Both the position numbers and the translations under genes were made by a program. Shown piece after piece: positions 8,077 through 22,732 of a stretch of DNA of 64,000 nt (positions are counted from its first letter, which is position 1; each line of letters begins with the position of its first letter). A model generated the notes under the pieces. That model searched no databases, was not told where the DNA came from, and saw only the letters and a program-made list of their open reading frames with translations. The DNA lies in NCBI GenBank assembly GCA_000415185.1, contig KE351686.1, positions 100,704 to 164,703 of the forward strand, given 5' to 3'. Source of the DNA: Enterococcus faecalis 13-SD-W-01. Its GTDB lineage: Bacteria > Bacillota > Bacilli > Lactobacillales > Enterococcaceae.

Positions 8077-8718
8077 TTATTTTGTGTGTTCTTTGATGAT
8101 TTCTTCAATGATATCTAAAAAGTCCGTTTTTCCATAAAATTCCTGATTCAGCAATTCCGGGAAAATATTGTCAAAGAAATATTGGACAGAAGGACGATGT
8201 TCAAAACTCTTGATCGTCATAACTGCTTCAATAAACATTTCCCGATAGACTTTTTCTGGATTATTTTTGATTATCTCTTCAAAAGACTCATAAAGCAAAT
8301 CGACTTTGTCCGAAATCGCCAATAGTTCACCTTCTACCGTATCGTCTTTTCCTTCAAAGAGTCTCCGGCGATATACTTCTTGAAATTCAGCAGGGATTTC
8401 TTGATGGATAAATTCATCTGTCATTTTTTCTTCCACTGTCTGCAGCATGCCGCGCAGTTCTTTGCTGGCATATTTGACAGGTGTTTTGATATCCCCGATA
8501 AAACGCTCTGTATAGTCATGGTTCAACGCTTTTTCGTAAAGGACTTTCCAATCGATCGTCTGCCCATTTAGTTCTTCGATATCCCCTAATACTTGCGCAA
8601 TAGATGCAACACGATAGGAATGAGCAGCCACTGTATGTTCTGTGAATTTAAAGAAGCCAGGTGCTCGTGTGATTTTTTCCAAATTGTTTAATCCAAGAAT
8701 GTACTCATTCAATCCCAT
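8077..8718 (-). CDS. HD domain hydrolase, YfbR-like
   Basis: The frame is open from 8754, but GGAGG lies nine bases before the ATG at 8718, giving 213 residues (MGLNEYILGLNNLEKI). HD-fold residues are visible: His in EHTVAAHSYRV, HD in LNHDYTERFIGD and Asp in ISDKVDLL. The family includes 5'-deoxynucleotidase YfbR and uncharacterised phosphohydrolases. The gene is monocistronic, lying between the carbonic anhydrase and the 3' end of the pyr operon. The substrate is not determined. Confidence 0.85.
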   Translation of the reverse strand: MGLNEYILGLNNLEKITRAPGFFKFTEHTVAAHSYRVASIAQVLGDIEELNGQTIDWKVLYEKALNHDYTERFIGDIKTPVKYASKELRGMLQTVEEKMTDEFIHQEIPAEFQEVYRRRLFEGKDDTVEGELLAISDKVDLLYESFEEIIKNNPEKVYREMFIEAVMTIKSFEHRPSVQYFFDNIFPELLNQEFYGKTDFLDIIEEIIKEHTK

Positions 8719-8833
8719 TCCATTTCGCCTCCAAGATATTTTTCTAGTAATCATAGCATTGAATATTCATAAAGTGCAATTATTTTACCCCAAAATAAAA
8801 AATACAGAAAAAAAGCTGCATAAAAACTGAAAA

Positions 8834-8867
8834 AAGAGGCTGCGGCTTAAAACCGCCAGTCCCTCTT
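8834..8867 (-). terminator. terminator of the pyrimidine operon
   Basis: AAGAGG pairs with CCTCTT around a GC-rich inner stem (GGCGG/CCGC), followed on the minus strand by TTTTTTC. It sits 17 bases after the pyrE stop. Confidence 0.8.
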
Positions 8868-8883
8868 CCAATCATTGGTATCT

Positions 8884-9516
8884 TTAGCTGGCAGACCAGT
8901 TTTCTGGGTCTTTTTTCCATTCTTTCAGCAAATCCAGCTCTTTTTCATCGATATATTCTGCTTCCAAAGCTGTTTCGATCAATGTTGAATAGTTGGTCAA
9001 TGTCAGCAAAGGCAGTTGTGCTTGTTCAAAATTTTGTTTTCCTTTTGGCAGTTCATAGGTAAAGATAGCTGCTACACCTAAAACATCTGCACCTTCTCTT
9101 TTTGCTGCTTCTGCTGCTTCCAAAACGCTGCCGCCTGTTGAGATCAAGTCTTCGATCACGACCATTTTTTGCCCTTCAGTGATTCTTCCTTCGATTTGGT
9201 TTCCTTTGCCGTGGTCTTTTGCTTTGCTGCGGATATAAACCATTGGCAAGTCTAAGATTTCAGCGACCCAAGCAGCATGGGGGATCCCAGCCGTTGCTGT
9301 TCCGGCGATTACTTCGACTTCTGGATACGTTTCTTTGATTTTTTCAGCGAGACCTTTTGCGATTTCTCTGCGTACGTTCGGATAGCTCATCGTGATTCGA
9401 TTATCACAATAAATCGGACTTTTGATGCCGCTTGCCCATGTAAAAGGATCATTTGGACTCAAAAATACCGCTTTGATTTCTAATAAGTCTTTTGCAATGT
9501 TTTGTTCAAGTGTCAT
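8884..9516 (-). CDS. pyrE: orotate phosphoribosyltransferase
   Basis: 210 residues from the ATG at 9516 ([19 protein letters not shown]); the longer open frame is an artefact inside pyrF. It joins orotate to PRPP to make OMP, the fifth step of UMP synthesis. The PRPP-binding loop reads [16 protein letters not shown]. The start lies directly after the pyrF stop (TAG, then T, then ATG), so translation is coupled. It is last in the operon. Confidence 0.95.
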   Translation of the reverse strand: MTLEQNIAKDLLEIKAVFLSPNDPFTWASGIKSPIYCDNRITMSYPNVRREIAKGLAEKIKETYPEVEVIAGTATAGIPHAAWVAEILDLPMVYIRSKAKDHGKGNQIEGRITEGQKMVVIEDLISTGGSVLEAAEAAKREGADVLGVAAIFTYELPKGKQNFEQAQLPLLTLTNYSTLIETALEAEYIDEKELDLLKEWKKDPENWSAS

Positions 9517-9517
9517 A

Positions 9518-11927
<2,410 letters not shown>

Positions 11928-12013
11928 ACGGGTTCCTCCTTAGTCATTGCTGCAGCTGACAAGCAGCTTTCGATTTGCTGCAAACGATTCAATCGTCTTT
12001 TTTTTTTAAAGAA

Positions 12014-12054
12014 CGCCGCTGACTCGTTCTCTTAAAAGATTGGAGACAGCGGCG
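12014..12054 (-). other. hairpin in the carB-pyrK gap
   Basis: A perfect 8-bp GC-rich stem, CGCCGCTG with CAGCGGCG, has a 25-base loop. On the minus strand it is followed by TTCTTT and then ten A residues, so it is a weak terminator at best. It could stabilise or process the long pyr message. No PyrR-binding consensus is present in this gap. Confidence 0.5.
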
Positions 12055-12082
12055 CAGCGGACAAACTCAGATTTCTTTGTCC

Positions 12083-15000
12083 CTAAATCGCTTGTGTTGA
12101 AAAGGCACGTGATTCCATCACTCTTATGATTGCCTCTGCTGTATCTAGAGAGGTAAACAGCGGTGTGCCATGTTCCACGGCTTCGCGGCGGATGATGAAT
12201 CCATCTTTTGATGCTCTGCCGCGGTCTTTGTCGATAGTGTTTACAACTACTTGTGCTTTTCCTTCACGAATCAATTCTACGACATTTTTTTGGTCTGTCG
12301 TTTCAGAGATTTTGGCAACTGTTTCTGCCACTAACCCATTTTGACGGAAGAATTCAGCTGTATTTTTTGTTCCTAATAAGCTGTAGCCGATTTCTGAGAA
12401 TCGTTTTGCCAGCTCTAACGCTTCTTGTTTAGTTTCATCTGCGATAGTAAAGAGTACCGCTCCATACTCAGGCAAACGTAAGCCAGCTGCTTCAAACGCT
12501 TTGTATAACGCTTTTTCCAAGTTCTGGTCAGAGCCCATTACTTCACCTGTCGATTTCATTTCCGGACTCAAATACGTATCGACTTTTTGCAGTTTTGTGA
12601 AAGAAAAGACGGGCGCTTTGACATGGACTTGCTCACTTTCTGGGTAAAGCCCTGATTCATAGCCTAAATCTTTCAATTTTTCGCCCAAGATCGCTTTGGT
12701 TGCGATTTGCGCCATTGGAATGCCGGTAACTTTACTCAAAAATGGTACTGTCCGGCTGGCTCTTGGGTTTACTTCAATGACATAGACTTTTTCTTCATGG
12801 ATAACGAATTGGATATTCATCATGCCAATACAGTTCAAACCAATTGCTAAGCGTTGTGTGTAATCAGCAATCGTTGCCTTGATTTCTTCTGACAAAGCTT
12901 GCGGCGGGTAAACGGCCATCGAATCGCCAGAATGGACACCGGCACGTTCGATATGTTCCATGATACCAGGAATCAATACTGTCTCACCATCACAAATCGC
13001 ATCCACTTCACATTCGCTTCCGATTAAATAGCGGTCGATCAGTACTGGGTGTTCTGGTGAAGCTTTGACAGCATGTTGCATGTAATCTTCCAGATCGTTT
13101 TGATTTTCGACGATTTCCATTGCTCGGCCGCCTAATACATAACTTGGTCTGACAAGAACGGGATAACCGATTTTTTCAGCGATGACTACTGCTTCTTCTT
13201 TGCTTGTTGCTGTACTTCCTAGTGGCTGAGGAATGTTTAGTTCTTTCAAGGCTTGCTCGAAAAGATCACGATTTTCTGCACGATCCAAGTCTTCGATCGT
13301 TGTTCCTAAGATTTTTACGCCTGCTTTAGTTAATGGTTCTGCTAGATTGATAGCAGTTTGTCCACCAAATTGCACGATGACGCCAATTGGTTTTTCCAGC
13401 TCTACGACATTCAGCACATCTTCTAATGTCAGCGGTTCAAAGTATAATTTATCCGAGATTGAAAAGTCTGTTGAGACTGTTTCCGGATTGCTGTTCATGA
13501 TAATGGCTTCATAGCCGGCTTGCTGAATTGCTTTTACCGAATGGACCGTTGCATAATCAAATTCCACTCCTTGGCCGATGCGGATCGGACCAGAGCCTAA
13601 AACCAGAACGGAAGGTTTTTCTGAAGGCTGACTTTCATTTTCCCATTCATAAGAACTATAGAAGTAAGGTGTGTTTGATTCGAACTCTGCGGCACAGGTA
13701 TCAACCATTTTGTAGACAGGAACGATATTGTTTTCTTTTCGCAAAGTTCTTAGTTCGTTTTGTGACATTTGCCATAACTGGGCGATTTTCTTATCCGTAA
13801 AACCATTTTGTTTGGCTTCTTTCAACAAACGAAGATTTCCTGGTTCTTTTTTCAATTCTTCTTCTAATTCGATGATATGAAGTAATTTATCTAAGAAAAA
13901 CAAGTCGATTTTTGTTCGTTCTGCTAATTCTTGGATCGTGTAGCCTCTTCGGATTGCTTCTGCGAGATAGAATAAACGGTCATCTTGGGCATGGACAACT
14001 TTGTTCATCAATTCTTCATCGTCAACGGTTGTCAGTTCTTGGATTTCTAAATGATGGGTACCGATTTCTAATGAACGAACTGCTTTCAAAAGCGATTCTT
14101 CGATTGTTCGACCAATCGCCATGACTTCACCGGTTGCTTTCATTTGCGTGCCTAGCAAGCGTTCGCCGTCTTCAAATTTATCAAAAGGCCAGCGCGGGAT
14201 TTTTGCAACGACATAGTCTAATGCCGGCTCAAATTCAGCGTAAGTCGTCCCAGTCACAGGATTCTTCATTTCATCCAGTGTTAGTCCAAGTGCGATTTTG
14301 GCCGCAAGTTTAGCGATTGGATAACCTGTTGCTTTACTTGCTAAAGCAGAGGAACGGGAAACACGAGGATTTACTTCGATTACATAATAGTTGAAACTGT
14401 GGGGATCAAGAGCTAATTGAACGTTGCAGCCGCCCTCGATTTTCAATGCACGGATGATCGATAATGACGCATCTCTTAATGTTTGATATTCATGGTCCGC
14501 TAATGTTTGGCTTGGGGCAAAGACGATGGAATCACCAGTATGGATGCCGACTGGGTCAAAGTTTTCCATGTTGCAGACAACGATTGCGTTATCTGCGGAA
14601 TCCCGCATCACTTCATATTCGATTTCTTTGAAGCCAGCAATACTTCTTTCAATCAGACATTGCGTAACTGGAGATAAACTCAGACCATTCTCAGCGATCG
14701 CTCGTAATTCTTCTTCATTGTCGCACATACCGCCGCCGGTTCCGCCTAATGTGAAGGCTGGACGAACGATGACTGGGTAGCCGATCGTATTCGCAAATGC
14801 CACCGCTTCTTCAACCGTTGTTACGATTTCTGATTCTGGAATCGGCTGGTCTAATTCTTCCATCAATTTTTTGAATAAGTCGCGGTCTTCTGCTTGGTCG
14901 ATTGCTGATAGTTTTGTTCCAAGGAGCTCGATACCAAGTTCGTCTAAGATGCCAGAATCAGCTAATTCCATTGCCATATTCAATCCTGTTTGTCCGCCTA

Positions 15001-15268
15001 ATGTTGGAAGCAGTGCATCTGGGCGTTCTTTGCGCAAAATGCGTGAGACGAATTCCAGTGTGATTGGTTCGATATAAACTTTATCTGCGATTTCTTTGTC
15101 AGTCATGATCGTCGCTGGATTCGAGTTGACAAGTACAACTTCATATCCTTCTTCTTTCAAAGCAAGGCATGCTTGTGTACCTGCGTAATCGAATTCGGCT
15201 GCTTGTCCAATAATGATCGGACCAGAACCGATCACCATGATTTTTTTGATATCTGTGCGTTTAGGCAT
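12083..15268 (-). CDS. carB: carbamoyl-phosphate synthase large chain
   Basis: 1061 residues, normal for CarB. It makes carbamoyl phosphate from bicarbonate, ATP and ammonia delivered by CarA. Two homologous ATP-grasp halves are visible: the first begins [20 protein letters not shown] and the second carries [19 protein letters not shown] near residue 560. The C-terminal MGS-like allosteric domain follows. The start is adjacent to the carA stop. It is inside the PyrR-controlled operon, so this is the pyrimidine-type synthase. Confidence 0.97.
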   Translation of the reverse strand: MPKRTDIKKIMVIGSGPIIIGQAAEFDYAGTQACLALKEEGYEVVLVNSNPATIMTDKEIADKVYIEPITLEFVSRILRKERPDALLPTLGGQTGLNMAMELADSGILDELGIELLGTKLSAIDQAEDRDLFKKLMEELDQPIPESEIVTTVEEAVAFANTIGYPVIVRPAFTLGGTGGGMCDNEEELRAIAENGLSLSPVTQCLIERSIAGFKEIEYEVMRDSADNAIVVCNMENFDPVGIHTGDSIVFAPSQTLADHEYQTLRDASLSIIRALKIEGGCNVQLALDPHSFNYYVIEVNPRVSRSSALASKATGYPIAKLAAKIALGLTLDEMKNPVTGTTYAEFEPALDYVVAKIPRWPFDKFEDGERLLGTQMKATGEVMAIGRTIEESLLKAVRSLEIGTHHLEIQELTTVDDEELMNKVVHAQDDRLFYLAEAIRRGYTIQELAERTKIDLFFLDKLLHIIELEEELKKEPGNLRLLKEAKQNGFTDKKIAQLWQMSQNELRTLRKENNIVPVYKMVDTCAAEFESNTPYFYSSYEWENESQPSEKPSVLVLGSGPIRIGQGVEFDYATVHSVKAIQQAGYEAIIMNSNPETVSTDFSISDKLYFEPLTLEDVLNVVELEKPIGVIVQFGGQTAINLAEPLTKAGVKILGTTIEDLDRAENRDLFEQALKELNIPQPLGSTATSKEEAVVIAEKIGYPVLVRPSYVLGGRAMEIVENQNDLEDYMQHAVKASPEHPVLIDRYLIGSECEVDAICDGETVLIPGIMEHIERAGVHSGDSMAVYPPQALSEEIKATIADYTQRLAIGLNCIGMMNIQFVIHEEKVYVIEVNPRASRTVPFLSKVTGIPMAQIATKAILGEKLKDLGYESGLYPESEQVHVKAPVFSFTKLQKVDTYLSPEMKSTGEVMGSDQNLEKALYKAFEAAGLRLPEYGAVLFTIADETKQEALELAKRFSEIGYSLLGTKNTAEFFRQNGLVAETVAKISETTDQKNVVELIREGKAQVVVNTIDKDRGRASKDGFIIRREAVEHGTPLFTSLDTAEAIIRVMESRAFSTQAI

Positions 15269-16348
15269 TTACTGCTGCTCCTTCCATGCATCCATCATTT
15301 CCATAAATTCATCAAATAAGTGCAGTGCATCGTGCGGACCAGGTGCTGCGTCCGGATGGAATTGCACGCTAAAAGCAGGATAGTCGCGATGACGGATACC
15401 TTCAACTGTGCCGTCATTGACCTCCTTATGTGTCACGAATAATTTTTCAGGATCGATACTGTCCTCATCCACTGCATAACCGTGGTTTTGGGAAGTAAAA
15501 TCGATTCTTCCAGTAGCGATTTCTCTGACTGGATGATTCAATCCTCGATGTCCGAATTTCATTTTGTACGTATTTGCATCGTTCGCAAGAGCAAACAGCT
15601 GATGTCCCAAACAAATACCAAAGATTGGCACTTTTCCTTGGATTTTTTTGATCATTTCGATTGCTTCCGGCACATCTTTCGGATCGCCAGGTCCATTCGT
15701 CAACATGACGCCATCTGGTGATAATGCAAGAATCGTTTCAGCATCTGTGTCGTAAGGCAAAACGGTTAGATTGCAATTCCGTTTTGACAGTTCCCGCAAA
15801 ATACTATGTTTCAAGCCAAAGTCGATCACTGCTACATTTCTTCCTGTTCCTGGACTTGGATATGGTTTGTTTGTCGAAACTTGCTGTACCTGATTTGTTG
15901 CCAGTACTGTTGCTTTCAATTGATCATACGCATGTTCAAAACTGTCGCCAGCGTCGACGATACTTGCTTTCATTGTTCCAAATTCACGGATTTTTCTGGT
16001 TAATGCTCGTGTGTCGATCCCTGAAATACCAGGAATCCCTTTTTGTTTCAAAAATGTATCTAATGTCATTTGGTTCCGCCAGTTTGAGGCCACTCGTGCA
16101 TGTTCTCTGACGACGACACCTTTGCAGGTCGGCGTAATCGATTCATAATCGTCACGATTGACGCCGTAGTTTCCAACCATTGGATAAGTAAAGGTGATGA
16201 TTTGTCCGTTAAAACTTTGGTCTGTAATGGTTTCTTGATAGCCAGTCATACTTGTTGTAAAAACCAATTCTCCGAAAACATTGATTTCTGCGCCAAACGC
16301 TTTTCCTTCAAAAACGGTACCATCTTCTAAAATCAGCAGTCGATCCAT
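15269..16348 (-). CDS. carA: carbamoyl-phosphate synthase small chain
   Basis: 359 residues from the ATG at 16346-16348 ([15 protein letters not shown]); the longer open frame overlaps pyrC in another frame. It is a class I glutamine amidotransferase supplying ammonia to CarB. The catalytic cysteine lies in [12 protein letters not shown], and the partner His/Glu lie near [10 protein letters not shown]. It starts one base after the pyrC stop. Confidence 0.96.
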   Translation of the reverse strand: MDRLLILEDGTVFEGKAFGAEINVFGELVFTTSMTGYQETITDQSFNGQIITFTYPMVGNYGVNRDDYESITPTCKGVVVREHARVASNWRNQMTLDTFLKQKGIPGISGIDTRALTRKIREFGTMKASIVDAGDSFEHAYDQLKATVLATNQVQQVSTNKPYPSPGTGRNVAVIDFGLKHSILRELSKRNCNLTVLPYDTDAETILALSPDGVMLTNGPGDPKDVPEAIEMIKKIQGKVPIFGICLGHQLFALANDANTYKMKFGHRGLNHPVREIATGRIDFTSQNHGYAVDEDSIDPEKLFVTHKEVNDGTVEGIRHRDYPAFSVQFHPDAAPGPHDALHLFDEFMEMMDAWKEQQ

Positions 16349-16349
16349 C

Positions 16350-17636
16350 TTATTTCTCTTCCTCCTTCTGCCAGACAACTTTGCCATCGACAAAAGTAAG
16401 CAGTGTTTCTCCTTTGACTTCCCAGCCGACAAATGGTGTGTTTTCACCTTTTGACAAGAAATCTTTTTTGTCTATTTCATAACTGTTTTCCACATCGAAC
16501 ACAGCAATATCTGCTGGTGCTCCGATCGTTAATGTTCCAGCATTTAATTGGAAGATTTCCGCTGGTTTTACTGCAAGCCATTGGATCACTTGTTCTAAAG
16601 TAAAGATCCCTTTTTCAACAAAGTGTGTGTAAACAAGTTGGAAGGCTGTTTCGCTGCCGACGATCCCAAATGGTGCTTTTAAGAAACTTTGGCTTTTTTC
16701 TTCTAATCCATGAGGGGCATGGTCTGTGGCGATGCAGTCGATCGTTCCGTCTAACAAGCCTTTGATCAACGCTGCTCGATCATCTTCTCCTCTTAATGGC
16801 GGGTTCATTTTCCAAAAACCAAAGTCTTCTGGAATATCTGTGTCTGCTAAAATCAAATGGTGCGGTGAAACTTCTGCAGTAACATGAACGCCTGCTTTTT
16901 TCGCTTCTCTGATCACTCGGACACTTTCTTTTGTTGAAACATGACAGACGTGGTAATGAACACCTGTTTCTTCGGCTAAGATCAAGTCTCTAGCAATCTG
17001 TGAAGATTCTGTCGCACTTAAGATACCAGGCAAGCCTAATTTTTCTGCTTGCTCCCCTGCGTGCATCACTCCTCCGAAAAGCAGTGATTCGTCTTCTGTA
17101 TGAGCAACGAGTGCTTTGTTGTTTTTTGCTGCTTCTTTCATTGCCAGATACATTGTTCCTGCTGTTTGGACGCCGACACCGTCATTTGTGAAAGCAAATG
17201 CGCCAGCTTCGATCAATCCTTTTTGATCAACTAATACTTCACTGCGTAATTTTTCGGTGATTGGTGCATATTGCAGTACTTTTACTACCGCATCTTTTTC
17301 GATAATGTCATAAACTTGACGCAGTTTTTCTGGTGTATCAGGAACTGGGTCTAAGTTTGGCATGGCACACACAGTAGTGAATCCTCCGTGTGCTGCTGCA
17401 TTCGTTCCATCTTTGATCGTTTCTTTGTAGGTGAAGCCTGGTTCGCGCAGATGGACATGGACATCTACAAGTCCTGGTGTAATCAGTTGTCCTTTTGCAT
17501 CAAACACTTCATCAAAATCAGCTGATGTAAATCCTGTTCCGATTGCTTTGATTTTCCCGTTTTCGATCCAAATCTCCGCTTGTGTTGTTTCGTTTCCTTT
17601 TGTTACTATACGACCGTTTTTAATGAGTGTTTTCAT
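16350..17636 (-). CDS. pyrC: dihydroorotase
   Basis: 428 residues, the Bacillus-type long dihydroorotase. It cyclises N-carbamoyl-aspartate to dihydroorotate. The metal-binding motif reads [10 protein letters not shown], further zinc histidines are in [10 protein letters not shown], and a catalytic Asp lies in [10 protein letters not shown]. The ribosome binding site is GAGGGAACAGCA. It lies 12 bases after pyrB. Confidence 0.96.
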   Translation of the reverse strand: MKTLIKNGRIVTKGNETTQAEIWIENGKIKAIGTGFTSADFDEVFDAKGQLITPGLVDVHVHLREPGFTYKETIKDGTNAAAHGGFTTVCAMPNLDPVPDTPEKLRQVYDIIEKDAVVKVLQYAPITEKLRSEVLVDQKGLIEAGAFAFTNDGVGVQTAGTMYLAMKEAAKNNKALVAHTEDESLLFGGVMHAGEQAEKLGLPGILSATESSQIARDLILAEETGVHYHVCHVSTKESVRVIREAKKAGVHVTAEVSPHHLILADTDIPEDFGFWKMNPPLRGEDDRAALIKGLLDGTIDCIATDHAPHGLEEKSQSFLKAPFGIVGSETAFQLVYTHFVEKGIFTLEQVIQWLAVKPAEIFQLNAGTLTIGAPADIAVFDVENSYEIDKKDFLSKGENTPFVGWEVKGETLLTFVDGKVVWQKEEEK

Positions 17637-17648
17637 TGCTGTTCCCTC

Positions 17649-18575
17649 CTACGCTTTTCCGCTTAATACGGCTTCTAAAATAGCCATTCTTACATATACG
17701 CCGTTTGTCATTTGCTGTACGATACGCGATTGAAGACTTTCAACTAGCGAATCTGCTAATTCAACATCTCTGTTGACTGGTGCTGGATGCATGATGATGG
17801 CATGTTTTTGTAATTTTTTCGCACGTTCGACCGTCAATCCGTGTTCTTGGTGATAGCTTTCTTTTGAAAAACTTTCTTTTCCGTCATGTCTTTCGTGCTG
17901 TACACGAAGCATCATCATTACATCCACTTGATCCACTAATTCATCAAGCGGTTGATAGTGGCCGTAAACTTCAAATTCTTTGTCATACCATTCGCTTGGA
18001 CCAGAAAAGAATACTTTGGCGCCTAAACGTTTCAGCATCTGCATGTTTGATTTTGCTACGCGGGAGTGTGTGATATCTCCAACGATGGCTACTTTCAAGC
18101 CTTCAAAGTAACCGAATTCTTCATAGATCGTCATCAGATCCAGCAAACATTGCGTTGGATGCTGGCCGCTTCCGTCTCCGCCGTTGATGATGGAGCATTG
18201 GATCGTTTTGCTTTGGATCAATTCGTCATAGTAGTTTTCGTCTCCATGCCGGATCACTGCTACATCAACCCCTAAAGCGGACATCGTCAACACTGTGTCA
18301 TATAACGTTTCGCCTTTTTGGACAGAACTTGTGCTTGCTTCAAACTCAATAACGTCTAAGCCTAATTTTTTCTCAGCAACATCGAAACTTTTATGTGTTC
18401 GTGTACTGTTTTCAAAGAACAAGTTCGTTGCGAAGTATTGGCTTTTTTGCGGCGTCCATTTTGCGCCGTTTTTGAATTCTTGCCCGCGGCGGATCAGCCC
18501 CATTACTTCTTGGTCCGTCAATGCTTCAACTGTTAATAAGTGTTTTAAACTAATGCGTTCTGATTGGATGATCAT
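17649..18575 (-). CDS. pyrB: aspartate carbamoyltransferase catalytic chain
   Basis: 308 residues. It transfers the carbamoyl group to aspartate. The carbamoyl-phosphate site is [20 protein letters not shown]. The aspartate-side residues lie in [10 protein letters not shown], and [10 protein letters not shown] is near the end. There is no pyrI regulatory chain nearby, as usual in Firmicutes. It is 13 bases downstream of the uracil permease gene with no attenuator between. Confidence 0.96.
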   Translation of the reverse strand: MIIQSERISLKHLLTVEALTDQEVMGLIRRGQEFKNGAKWTPQKSQYFATNLFFENSTRTHKSFDVAEKKLGLDVIEFEASTSSVQKGETLYDTVLTMSALGVDVAVIRHGDENYYDELIQSKTIQCSIINGGDGSGQHPTQCLLDLMTIYEEFGYFEGLKVAIVGDITHSRVAKSNMQMLKRLGAKVFFSGPSEWYDKEFEVYGHYQPLDELVDQVDVMMMLRVQHERHDGKESFSKESYHQEHGLTVERAKKLQKHAIIMHPAPVNRDVELADSLVESLQSRIVQQMTNGVYVRMAILEAVLSGKA

Positions 18576-18588
18576 AATTCGGTTCCTC

Positions 18589-19869
18589 CTAGTTTTCTTC
18601 GCTTCTTGAAGTTTCTGGTAAGATGAGATTCAAAATGATTCCTAAAACTGTGGCTAATGCCATTGCTGATAATGTGAATGTTCCTACTTCAAATACAAGT
18701 CCGCCGATACCGATGACTAAGATCACTGAAGCAATCAGCAGATTTTTCTTTTTGTCGAAGTCGACTTTGTTCTCGATCAAGATCTTCATCCCGCTTGCTG
18801 CAATCACACCGAACAAGATAAAGCTGATACCTGAGATAACTGGTCCAGGGATACTTAAGATCAATGCGCTCAATTTACCGACAAAGCCTAGGACGACTGC
18901 GAAAACTGCTGCACCGCCGATAACGAAGACACTGTGGACTCTTGTGATAGCCAAAACACCAATGTTTTCTCCATAACTTGTTACTGGAGGACCGCCGACA
19001 AAACCAGCAACGATTTGAGCCAGTCCGTCACCTGTCAATGTTTTATGCAAACCAGGATCTTCGAAAAAGTTGCGTTTTGTCAATTTGTTCAAGACCATTA
19101 GATGGCCGATGTGTTCTGTCATTGTTACGAATGCGATCGGTGCCATCGTTGCGATTGCTCCGATGTAAAGTTTTGGCTGATATTGGATGAAAGGTACTTC
19201 GAAATTTGGTACTGCAAACCAAGCGGCGTCAGCAATCGGCTGTGTGTCGACAATGCCGAACAGTAATGCGACGATGTACCCGCAGATGATTCCCAGCAAA
19301 ATCGGAAGCAGTCCTAAAAATCCTTTAAGCCACATGTTGAAGAAAATCGTTAATCCTAACGTAATAAGTGCAACTGCGATATATTTGAAATCATAAACAT
19401 TATTGTTATACATTGCGTTTGAAGCGGCGTTTGCTGCTAAGCCCAATCCGATAACCATGATAACTGGTCCAACGACGATTGGCGGCAAGATTTTATCGAG
19501 CCAAGCAGATCCGATTTTTTTGATTATCAAGGCAACGATCAAGTAGACAAGTCCTGTTGTCATGGCTCCTTGCGCGATTGCCGGGTAACCGTCTGTTTTC
19601 ATCAAAAGCTGCATGGCTGCGATGAAAGCAAAACTGCTTCCCAGATAAGCAGGGATTTTTCCTTTTGTCGTCATCAGGTAAACTAATGTTCCTAATCCTG
19701 AACTGACTAATGCGATTCCTGGGTTGATTCCTACTAAGATCGGTACAAGAACTGTTGCACCAAACATGGTAAACAAATGCTGGATGCTTAATCCAATCCA
19801 TTGCCCTACAGACGGGCGGTCATGAATGTCTAATACGACATCGTTATTGCGAAATTTTTTCTCTGACAT
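18589..19869 (-). CDS. pyrP: uracil permease (NCS2 family)
   Basis: 426 residues from [10 protein letters not shown]; an upstream ATG eight codons earlier lies within pyrR and is less likely. It has about 12 to 14 membrane segments. The NCS2 signature region includes [18 protein letters not shown]. It imports uracil by proton symport. It is second in the operon, 13 bases after pyrR. Confidence 0.93.
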   Translation of the reverse strand: MSEKKFRNNDVVLDIHDRPSVGQWIGLSIQHLFTMFGATVLVPILVGINPGIALVSSGLGTLVYLMTTKGKIPAYLGSSFAFIAAMQLLMKTDGYPAIAQGAMTTGLVYLIVALIIKKIGSAWLDKILPPIVVGPVIMVIGLGLAANAASNAMYNNNVYDFKYIAVALITLGLTIFFNMWLKGFLGLLPILLGIICGYIVALLFGIVDTQPIADAAWFAVPNFEVPFIQYQPKLYIGAIATMAPIAFVTMTEHIGHLMVLNKLTKRNFFEDPGLHKTLTGDGLAQIVAGFVGGPPVTSYGENIGVLAITRVHSVFVIGGAAVFAVVLGFVGKLSALILSIPGPVISGISFILFGVIAASGMKILIENKVDFDKKKNLLIASVILVIGIGGLVFEVGTFTLSAMALATVLGIILNLILPETSRSEEN

Positions 19870-19882
19870 ATCTTCTCTTCCT

Positions 19883-20477
<595 letters not shown>

Positions 20478-20586
20478 GGATTCAGTAATTGGATATAGCT
20501 GTGCTTATACTTATGCTTGCAGCTATGCTTCTGAAGAGTAAATCTTTGTACAGCGCACCATACAACTACTTACTCGCGACCTTCTT

Positions 20587-20600
20587 AGCCTCACGGGACT
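20587..20600 (-). promoter_or_regulatory. PyrR-binding loop (anti-antiterminator)
   Basis: The minus strand reads AGTCCCGTGAGGCT, matching the PyrR RNA consensus ARUCCNGNGAGGYU at every position. It lies about 110 bases upstream of the attenuator terminator. PyrR-UMP binding here would let the terminator form and shut off the whole ten-gene operon. Confidence 0.9.
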
Positions 20601-20636
20601 AAACTTAAAGGAACATATTAAGTTTTCATTGATATA

Positions 20637-20665
20637 ACTATACCGCTCTCTGTTTTAAAAATCAA
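20637..20665 (-). promoter_or_regulatory. promoter of the pyr operon
   Basis: On the minus strand TTGATT (20660-20665) and TATAGT (20637-20642) are separated by 17 bases. The -35 overlaps the stop codon of the pseudouridine synthase gene. Transcription would start near 20630, giving a leader of about 210 bases. Confidence 0.65.
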
Positions 20666-21567
20666 TGACTTTTTCGCAATTTATCCAAAGTTTTTTCGAA
20701 GATCTCTGGCAGCGGTGCTTCAAAGACCATTTGCTGTTGCGTGGTTGGATGGGTAAAACCTAACATTTTTGCATGCAGGAATTGTCCATGCCCCTTCAAT
20801 GTTTTCTTTGGACCGTAGACAGGATCGCCCGCCAGCGGATAACCAATATACTGCATATGGACTCTGATTTGATGGGTTCTTCCTGTTTCCAGCTGTAATT
20901 CCACCAATGTAAAGCCTTCAAATCGTTCTAAGACAGTAAAATGTGTCACGGCTGGTTTCCCATCTTCTCTGACAGACTGCATTTTACGATTGACTTTTGA
21001 ACGGCCGATCGGTGCATTGATCTCACCTTTTTCGTGAGAAATCTCGCCATGGACTAACGCAACATATCGTCTTAAAGAAGTTTTGTCTTTCAACTGTTTG
21101 GCTAATGCTTCATGGGCATGATCATTTTTCGCAACCATCAAAAGTCCTGATGTATCTTTATCGATACGATGAACGATTCCTGGTCGAATCACCCCATTGA
21201 TCGTAGAAAGATCTTTGATATGGTACATCAATGCATTGACAAGTGTACCGTGGGCATGCCCAGCAGAAGGATGAACGACCATACCTTGAGGCTTGTTGAT
21301 AACAGCAACATCTTGATCTTCATAGACGATTTCTAATGGCAGATCTTCTGCAACTACGTCTAGCGTTTCTGCTTCAGGGATCTCGATTCTTATTTGGTCG
21401 CCCTTTTTGACTTTATAGTTTGATTTCACAACATTTCCATTAACAAAAACGGCTTCTTCTTTGATCCATTGCTGGATTTGAGAGCGGCTGTGTTCAGAAA
21501 AAATCTCCGTCAAGACTTTGTCGATCCGTCCTGTTTCTTCTTGGATCACTGTAGTTAATTCATTCAT
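20662..21567 (-). CDS. RluD-family 23S rRNA pseudouridine synthase
   Basis: 301 residues. An S4 RNA-binding domain occupies residues 1-80 (RIDKVLTEIF), followed by the catalytic RluA-type domain with the aspartate in GIVHRIDKDTSGLLMVAK and a second motif LETGRTHQIRVHM. It resembles B. subtilis YlyB, which lies beside lspA in the same way. It probably modifies the helix 69 region of 23S rRNA; the exact site is inference. It overlaps the lspA stop by four bases. Confidence 0.92.
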   Translation of the reverse strand: MNELTTVIQEETGRIDKVLTEIFSEHSRSQIQQWIKEEAVFVNGNVVKSNYKVKKGDQIRIEIPEAETLDVVAEDLPLEIVYEDQDVAVINKPQGMVVHPSAGHAHGTLVNALMYHIKDLSTINGVIRPGIVHRIDKDTSGLLMVAKNDHAHEALAKQLKDKTSLRRYVALVHGEISHEKGEINAPIGRSKVNRKMQSVREDGKPAVTHFTVLERFEGFTLVELQLETGRTHQIRVHMQYIGYPLAGDPVYGPKKTLKGHGQFLHAKMLGFTHPTTQQQMVFEAPLPEIFEKTLDKLRKSH

Positions 21568-22025
21568 TTTTTCTTTGATTCCTTTTCATCTAAAATAATA
21601 TAAATCATGGCACAAATGACACCGATCACCAAAGAAGTATCAGCGACATTGAAGATAGGAAAGTTGATAAAGTCCGTCTGAAACATATCCACGACATGAC
21701 CAAAACGTACTCGGTCGATAAAATTCCCGATGGCGCCGGCTAAAATCAAACTAAGCCCAACCATCAGCCATTTGCTTCCATCTTTGCGGTATTTATACAT
21801 CATATACAAAATGACTGCTGCTGCAATGATCGTGATAGGGATAAAAAACCACATCTTGCCTTCTAAAATACTCCAAGCTGCACCCGTATTTCGAATATGG
21901 GTCAGCGACAGGATATTCGGAATGACTTCTTTTGTTTCACCTAGTGCGAACCGTTCAACGATCTCCCATTTCACCCATTGGTCAAGACCAACGATCACTG
22001 CACTTATTATCAAATAAATCAACAA
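21564..22025 (-). CDS. lspA: lipoprotein signal peptidase (signal peptidase II)
   Basis: 153 residues with four membrane segments. The catalytic aspartates are in GNFIDRVRFGHVVDMF and FNVADTSLVIG. It cleaves signal peptides ahead of the lipid-modified cysteine of prolipoproteins at the membrane. The likely start is a TTG. Together with the downstream RluD gene it forms the conserved lspA-ylyB pair. Confidence 0.95.
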   Translation of the reverse strand: MLIYLIISAVIVGLDQWVKWEIVERFALGETKEVIPNILSLTHIRNTGAAWSILEGKMWFFIPITIIAAAVILYMMYKYRKDGSKWLMVGLSLILAGAIGNFIDRVRFGHVVDMFQTDFINFPIFNVADTSLVIGVICAMIYIILDEKESKKK

Positions 22026-22045
22026 ACTCTCTTCATCTCTTTTCT

Positions 22046-22732
22046 TTATTTAGTATAGATATCTCTTGGACGAATGATTCCTCGCAGGTTGCCGTTTGGA
22101 TTGCCGTCATCTGTGATCAGGACTGCCTCCAATGTTGCTTGCTCATGGAACATTCTTTCGACTTCAAATACATATGTACTTGCCGATACAAAATGATAAT
22201 TCGTTTCTTTGCCGTCCTTGATGATCAATTCTTTTGCTGTCCGATTTTCTAAACTGATTTTCCCTTTTTGGCTTTCTTTCGCCAGCCAAAAACCAATGGC
22301 GCGCAACGTGATCAGCGCTTCAAATCTGCCTTTGTCATATAAAGGAAATTGCGAATAGCGTTTATCCGCCACGATATCCAAGAAAGTCAGCAATGGGATA
22401 TTTTTCTCAAATCCTGTGACATGTTTCGCAAAACGCGGCAGCACTTTCTCTGGTCGGATCAAGTCTGTTTCGATTTGCTGGATACGCTGGACTGCCCAAT
22501 CATTTGGTTCAGCAATCACAAAATCTTCTGAGATCCTTTCGTGGACGATTGCATTGCGGAGCTGAGCCATCTGCAGCAAGTCTTCTTCATTTTGTGCGAC
22601 CATCAGCTGTTTTTTTCTTGCTAATCGCCGAACAAGTTCTGTAAAGCCCATATTGCGGGTGTTGCCCATTTCTTCCCGCATCCATTTTTCGATACGATTG
22701 AAGCTGCTTAAAAAAATCTCATAATTTTTCAT
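22046..22732 (-). CDS. CBS-domain protein of unknown function
   Basis: 228 residues. The C-terminal half (from about residue 105) carries two CBS-like motifs, one around ADKRYSQFPLYDKGRFEAL and one ending GIIRPRDIY. CBS pairs typically bind adenosyl nucleotides. The N-terminal half is helical and rich in Arg/Glu. GGAGG lies eight bases before the ATG. The gene lies between a small membrane protein and lspA, all on the same strand. Confidence 0.75.
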   Translation of the reverse strand: MKNYEIFLSSFNRIEKWMREEMGNTRNMGFTELVRRLARKKQLMVAQNEEDLLQMAQLRNAIVHERISEDFVIAEPNDWAVQRIQQIETDLIRPEKVLPRFAKHVTGFEKNIPLLTFLDIVADKRYSQFPLYDKGRFEALITLRAIGFWLAKESQKGKISLENRTAKELIIKDGKETNYHFVSASTYVFEVERMFHEQATLEAVLITDDGNPNGNLRGIIRPRDIYTK

